Positions 31,474-34,149 of a stretch of DNA of 34,149 nucleotides are shown one piece after another. Numbering within the stretch: the first letter of the stretch is position 1; each line of letters begins with the position of its first letter. The notes under the pieces were generated by a model, which ran no database searches, was not told where the DNA came from, and saw only the letters and a program-made list of their open reading frames with translations. This stretch comes from Bacteroidota bacterium (GTDB taxonomy: Bacteria; Bacteroidota; Ignavibacteria; Kryptoniales; JAKASW01). Location of the stretch: assembly GCA_021825585.1 (NCBI GenBank), contig JAKAGT010000036.1, positions 1 to 34,149 of the forward strand, given 5' to 3'. Position numbers and translations under genes: made by a program.

Positions 31474-31547
31474 TTGGGCGTAGCTCAGATGGCAGAGCGC
31501 CGGGGCGAAAGCCTCGCGCGACGTGGGTTCGACTCCCACCGCCCAAC
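31474..31547 (+). tRNA. tRNA-like gene with aberrant anticodon arm
   Basis: The acceptor stem is perfect (TTGGGCG 31474-31480 with CGCCCAA 31540-31546). The D arm is GCTC/GAGC with an eight-base AGATGGCA loop. The T arm is perfect (GTGGG/CCCAC) with the consensus loop TTCGACT. The anticodon arm is odd: CGGGGC (31501-31506) pairs with GCCTCG (31511-31516) around GAAA, a GNRA tetraloop. The alternative seven-base loop GCGAAAG would give anticodon GAA (Phe) but lacks U33 and leaves a C-C mismatch in the stem. No CCA is encoded. It may be called as tRNA-Phe or undetermined by automatic tools. Confidence 0.7.
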
Positions 31548-31583
31548 CTCATTTCTAACTATCACCAATCACAGAGGTACATT

Positions 31584-31805
31584 ATGGCGCAGGCCACAAG
31601 GGAACCTAACGAGTTCCAACCCATAACCATTACTATCGAAACAGCCGATGAAGCCGAGGCGCTTTGGCACCGATTAAATGTCGGGGTGGAGCAGCGGTTA
31701 ACCGCCTACTACCAGACGGAAGGCGTTGACGCGAAGCGTATCGAGGCCGCTGCCGACGTTCTGTTTAACGTGTGCCGCCCATACCTTCGGCCATGGAGGG
31801 CGTAA
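31584..31805 (+). CDS. Hypothetical phage protein (73 aa)
   Basis: This encodes 73 residues from an ATG with AGAGG about 7 bases upstream, starting 37 bases after the tRNA-like gene. The sequence (FQPITITIETADEAEALWHRLNV) predicts a beta strand followed by helices, and it contains no cysteine motif or membrane segment. The stop overlaps the next start (TAATG). No family is recognised. Confidence 0.6.
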   Translation: MAQATREPNEFQPITITIETADEAEALWHRLNVGVEQRLTAYYQTEGVDAKRIEAAADVLFNVCRPYLRPWRA

Positions 31806-32134
31806 TGAGCGACGAACAGTTTTCTCACCCCATCGCAGACGCACCCTGCGACAGCTGTAAACTCGAAAAGGTGTGTAAGCAGTACTTCCTCGCGTGCGAC
31901 GACTTTGCGCAGTTTGTCGCTGAGGCGGGAACGTTACCGGAGCACTACGGTGAGTCCGGTGCATGGAGGAAAACGCCAGAGGAATCGGTGCTTCGTCAGC
32001 CGTCGCGCAAGATGTATCGCCGGGCGGGGATGAATGTCGGTACGGGTCAGGTAGAGCGGGAACTTACGCCGTCACAGGCCGAAGAGGTACAAGCAGAGAT
32101 CACCACGATAGCAAGAGAGGTGACTATTGGGTGA
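31805..32134 (+). CDS. Hypothetical phage protein with cysteine motif (109 aa)
   Basis: This encodes 109 residues from the ATG at 31805, with GGAGG upstream; the frame is open further left but that start is inside the preceding gene. Near the N-terminus CDSCKLEKVCKQYFLACDDF (about 14-33) has four cysteines in the C-x2-C-x5-C pattern, similar to small metal-binding phage proteins of unknown role. The remaining part is charged and helical. It overlaps the next gene by eight bases. Confidence 0.6.
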   Translation: MSDEQFSHPIADAPCDSCKLEKVCKQYFLACDDFAQFVAEAGTLPEHYGESGAWRKTPEESVLRQPSRKMYRRAGMNVGTGQVERELTPSQAEEVQAEITTIAREVTIG

Positions 32135-32666
32135 GTTTAAGGCGGTCGTTGACAGTGGCGAACGCCGTACTTTCGACACCGGAAGCGTGCGCGACATGAG
32201 CGCCGGGAAAGGTCGATTCGACCTTATGCCCGTGTACCCTCTTATGCGTCTCGCGCAACACTACGAGAACGGCGCGACAAAGTATGACGCCCGGAACTGG
32301 GAAAAGGGGCAGCCGTTAGGTGCGTACCTCGATAGTGCTATTCGACACACGTTGAAACTGCTCGCCGGATGGAGAGACGAAGATCATGCGGCTGCGGCGA
32401 TTTGGAACCTTATGTCGTTCATTCAGACGCAAAGGTGGATTGAGCAAGGTAAGCTCCCTAAAACACTTGACGACCTAAGCGGGACGCTCGAATGGCAACA
32501 CCCCGTTCGGGCGCTTGACACAGTAGCAGAAAGGGAAACGCAACATGACAACGGAAACGGTACGAGTGAGCAAGGCGCTTCTGTCGGCCAAACAAACGCC
32601 GCCCCTTACGAGGGCTATTGTTCTACTGTCGCTACGCCCCGCTTTGACGGCGAAAGAACTAAGTGA
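32127..32666 (+). CDS. dATP/dGTP diphosphohydrolase-like protein (DUF5664)
   Basis: This encodes 179 residues from a TTG with AGAGGTG upstream. Residues about 28-105 carry the pattern of the phage dATP/dGTP diphosphohydrolase N-terminal domain: GRFDLMPVYPLMRLAQHYENGA, KYDARNWEKGQPL, then AIRHTLKLLAGWRDEDHAAAAIWNL in part. The ExxxD- and H-containing helices fit the MazG-like all-alpha fold. Relatives hydrolyse purine deoxynucleotides, in some phages to bias the pool toward 2-aminoadenine; no PurZ is in view. The last 40 residues overlap the next gene in another frame and look non-conserved. Confidence 0.8.
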   Translation: MGEFKAVVDSGERRTFDTGSVRDMSAGKGRFDLMPVYPLMRLAQHYENGATKYDARNWEKGQPLGAYLDSAIRHTLKLLAGWRDEDHAAAAIWNLMSFIQTQRWIEQGKLPKTLDDLSGTLEWQHPVRALDTVAERETQHDNGNGTSEQGASVGQTNAAPYEGYCSTVATPRFDGERTK

Positions 32667-32991
32667 CGAGCTTGGACTGCCGGTAAAGACGGGACGACGA
32701 TATAGGCTTGAGGCACTCGACTACATTCGTAAGTACGGGACACAAGCCTGGGACAGCGAAGTTAGTACGCTAAGTGAAGCGATACAACTCGAATACCTTA
32801 ATACTCCCGACCCGGTGACGCGCATCGAGTGTGGTATGTATATCCGGTATGACGAATATATGTCACTGCTCGACACGGGTAATCCGACCGTGCTTAGTTG
32901 CGGCCCCGTCGAACGATTCGGCAAAGCGGTGTGCGACCCGCGCGGCAACCCTTACTACAGACGTATGGTGCCCGATGGATGCTCAATCTAA
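32545..32991 (+). CDS. HTH-containing phage protein (148 aa)
   Basis: This encodes 148 residues from an ATG within the preceding gene; the overlap is 122 bases. Residues 23-60 (TRAIVLLSLRPALTAKELSDELGL in part, then KTGRRYRLEALDYI) fit a winged or simple helix-turn-helix with the AKELSDELGLP pattern. The second half has no recognised domain; it includes IECGMYIRYDEYMSLL. A role in gene control or replication initiation is possible from its place just before the helicase. The ribosome binding site is modest (GGGAAA). Confidence 0.6.
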   Translation: MTTETVRVSKALLSAKQTPPLTRAIVLLSLRPALTAKELSDELGLPVKTGRRYRLEALDYIRKYGTQAWDSEVSTLSEAIQLEYLNTPDPVTRIECGMYIRYDEYMSLLDTGNPTVLSCGPVERFGKAVCDPRGNPYYRRMVPDGCSI

Positions 32992-33289
32992 ACCGCTCGG
33001 TCGATGGGAGCTTGAGATGGCTCAACGGCTACTACGTTGCAGGCTCCCGAAACCGATACTGCAATTCACCGACCACCTATCAAAGCACGGTCACAAGGGC
33101 GTCACGGACGGTCAGCGTTGGCAACTCTATAAGTATGCTCACCACTTCCGCTTACAGATGCCGGAGTACGAGCGTGAGGTGGTGCTGTGGCTCGGACAGC
33201 ATAAGCGACCAGAACCGGAGAGGTCCGTACTTGAATCTGTTAAGCCCAAACACCCAGACAATCAGTTGAAATTATTTGAGAAGGTATGA
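32975..33289 (+). CDS. Hypothetical phage protein before DnaB (104 aa)
   Basis: This encodes 104 residues from the ATG at 32975 (MDAQSKPLGRWELEMAQRL); it overlaps the previous gene by 17 bases. The sequence is basic and helical, with PILQFTDHLSKHGHKGVTDGQRWQLYKYAHHF in part, and ends DNQLKLFEKV. The stop overlaps the helicase start (ATGA). In many phages a small protein in this position helps load the helicase, but no loader motif is visible, so the role is open. Confidence 0.62.
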   Translation: MDAQSKPLGRWELEMAQRLLRCRLPKPILQFTDHLSKHGHKGVTDGQRWQLYKYAHHFRLQMPEYEREVVLWLGQHKRPEPERSVLESVKPKHPDNQLKLFEKV

Positions 33290-34149
33290 CTAACGATGAA
33301 ATCATAAGCACCGAAAAGGCTGTGTTGGGCGCAATGCTTGGAGACAACAGTTGCGTGCCGGAGGTGGTGGCAGTACTTAAACCGGAGTGCTTCTATGACG
33401 GAAACAACCGCAACGTAATGCGTGCTATCGTGGACTTGTATGCGGCAGGCAAACCGATAGACAATATCACCGTCAAGGAGCGCCTGCGGGCTAACCACCA
33501 GCTACCTCCGGGTGGTGGCTCGTCATATCTCAACGAGTTAATGAACTCCGTGGCAACGTCGGTACACGCGCAGACTCACGCCGAAATAGTGCATGACCAT
33601 TATATGCGGCGCGAAATCCTGCGTGTGTTGGCATCAGGTAAACAACTCGCCGCGAAGCACACGACACCGTTCGAGTTAATGGACACGGTGCTTGGTGAGT
33701 TGGCCGCCATTGACGACCCGCGCAATACGTCACGAGTAAAAGCTGTCGCGGAGGTGCGCGACGAGGTTATGCGGGACGTAATCGACATCGTGGAGCACGG
33801 CAAGCCGATTGGCATACAGACGGGCTTTACCGACCTCGACAGGATTTTAGGTGGTCTCCAAAAGACCGACCTTATTATCCTTGGTGCGCGGCCATCTGTC
33901 GGCAAGACGGCCCTCGCTTTAGCGGTAGGCGCGAAAGTTGCGGTGCGCGGAACGCCCGTACTACTCGTCTCCCTTGAGATGGGGAGAAGAAAACTCGTGC
34001 ATAGGATCGCGTCAATGTCGGGCGCGGTGGTGCCGACGCAGATAAACCTCGGACAAGTATCGCCGGAAGAGCTTCGGCGCATCTTTGAAGCTCAAGACGA
34101 CCTATACTCTGCCCCGCTGTTCATCGACGACACGCCGGGTCTCACATTG
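33286..34149 (+). CDS. dnaB: Replicative DNA helicase DnaB (partial)
   Basis: This gene runs off the right edge after 288 codons. The N-terminal domain (about 5-105) has the DnaB pattern STEKAVLGAMLGDN, LKPECFYDGNNRNVMRAIVDLY and ELMNSVATSVHAQTHAEIV in part. The ATPase domain begins near residue 170 with GIQTGFTDLDRILGGLQKTDLIIL, followed by Walker A ARPSVGKTAL (about 203-212) and LLVSLEMG. It is the hexameric helicase that unwinds DNA at phage replication forks, and with ERF it sets the replication-recombination module. It starts at an ATGA overlap with the preceding gene. Confidence 0.95.
   Translation, partial: MTNDEIISTEKAVLGAMLGDNSCVPEVVAVLKPECFYDGNNRNVMRAIVDLYAAGKPIDNITVKERLRANHQLPPGGGSSYLNELMNSVATSVHAQTHAEIVHDHYMRREILRVLASGKQLAAKHTTPFELMDTVLGELAAIDDPRNTSRVKAVAEVRDEVMRDVIDIVEHGKPIGIQTGFTDLDRILGGLQKTDLIILGARPSVGKTALALAVGAKVAVRGTPVLLVSLEMGRRKLVHRIASMSGAVVPTQINLGQVSPEELRRIFEAQDDLYSAPLFIDDTPGLTL

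Larger units (their letters stand above)
26296..34149 (+). mobile_element. Prophage, left part (integrase to replication genes)
   Basis: The gene content changes at about 26300 from pst genes to an integrase, an ImmA-type protease, a repressor, then a tight rightward operon of small genes including an ERF annealing protein, a Gp157-like protein, a nucleotide hydrolase and DnaB. Gene spacing drops to overlaps of a few bases. The left attachment junction must lie between the pstC start (26235) and the integrase stop (26307); without the right end I cannot define the att core. There is no tRNA at the junction. The prophage continues past the window. Confidence 0.88.

Noticed and set aside
31474-31547. 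tRNA-like gene as the phage attachment site
   Set aside because: Phages often integrate in tRNA genes, but this one lies 5 kb inside the prophage in the early operon and far from the integrase end.

Overview
The window looks like a chromosome segment from the Bacteroidota/Chlorobiota/Ignavibacteriota group. The main evidence is a Por-type (T9SS) C-terminal sorting domain of the NYPNPFNPST kind on a secreted protein, an Oar-like carboxypeptidase-regulatory/TonB-dependent receptor, and a fused pyruvate:ferredoxin oxidoreductase followed by a dihydroorotate-dehydrogenase-like gene. I cannot fix the genus from sequence alone.

Region 1 (1 to about 9700) is a chromosomal integron. Five sites with attC architecture lie at 163-276, 790-923, 3870-4002, 4661-4794 and 7817-7950, and a lone core box sits at 8662-8668. 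In every complete cassette the two boundary boxes are complementary (GTTATGC/GCATAAC, GTTAGCT/AGCTAAC, GTTAAGC/GCTTAAC, GTTAGGC/GCCTAAC), as expected of excised and reinserted circular cassettes. All sites point the same way, so the array reads right to left on the minus strand. In that order the cassettes carry a secreted DUF6624-like protein, a 989-residue beta-propeller/M23/Kelch/T9SS protein, a Phd/ParE-type toxin-antitoxin pair in the reverse orientation, a two-gene membrane cassette interrupted by an IS1380-family element, a small membrane protein, and a cassette cut by the window edge. The tyrosine recombinase at 8723-9628 abuts the array, points the same way as the cassettes, and lacks the insertion that defines ordinary IntI proteins. 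This is the most unusual system in the window.

Region 2 (about 9630-11270) is gene-poor. It holds a long nested hairpin between direct repeats, a degenerate 21-bp tandem array and one unknown gene.

Region 3 (11273-26235) is ordinary chromosome: a PAP2/AUR1-like membrane protein, a DHOD-like protein, nifJ, an Oar-like TonB receptor, an M1 aminopeptidase, and pstB-pstA-pstC. A three-unit Pho-box-like operator lies just upstream of pstC.

Region 4 (about 26296 to the right edge) is the left part of a prophage integrated directly upstream of pstC. It has an integrase, an ImmA-type protease, a repressor, a divergent control region with repeated operators, and a rightward early operon with an ERF annealing protein, a Gp157-like protein, a dATP/dGTP diphosphohydrolase-like protein and a DnaB helicase that runs off the window. 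It also contains a tRNA-like gene whose anticodon arm folds best with a GNRA tetraloop. No CRISPR array or rRNA was seen.
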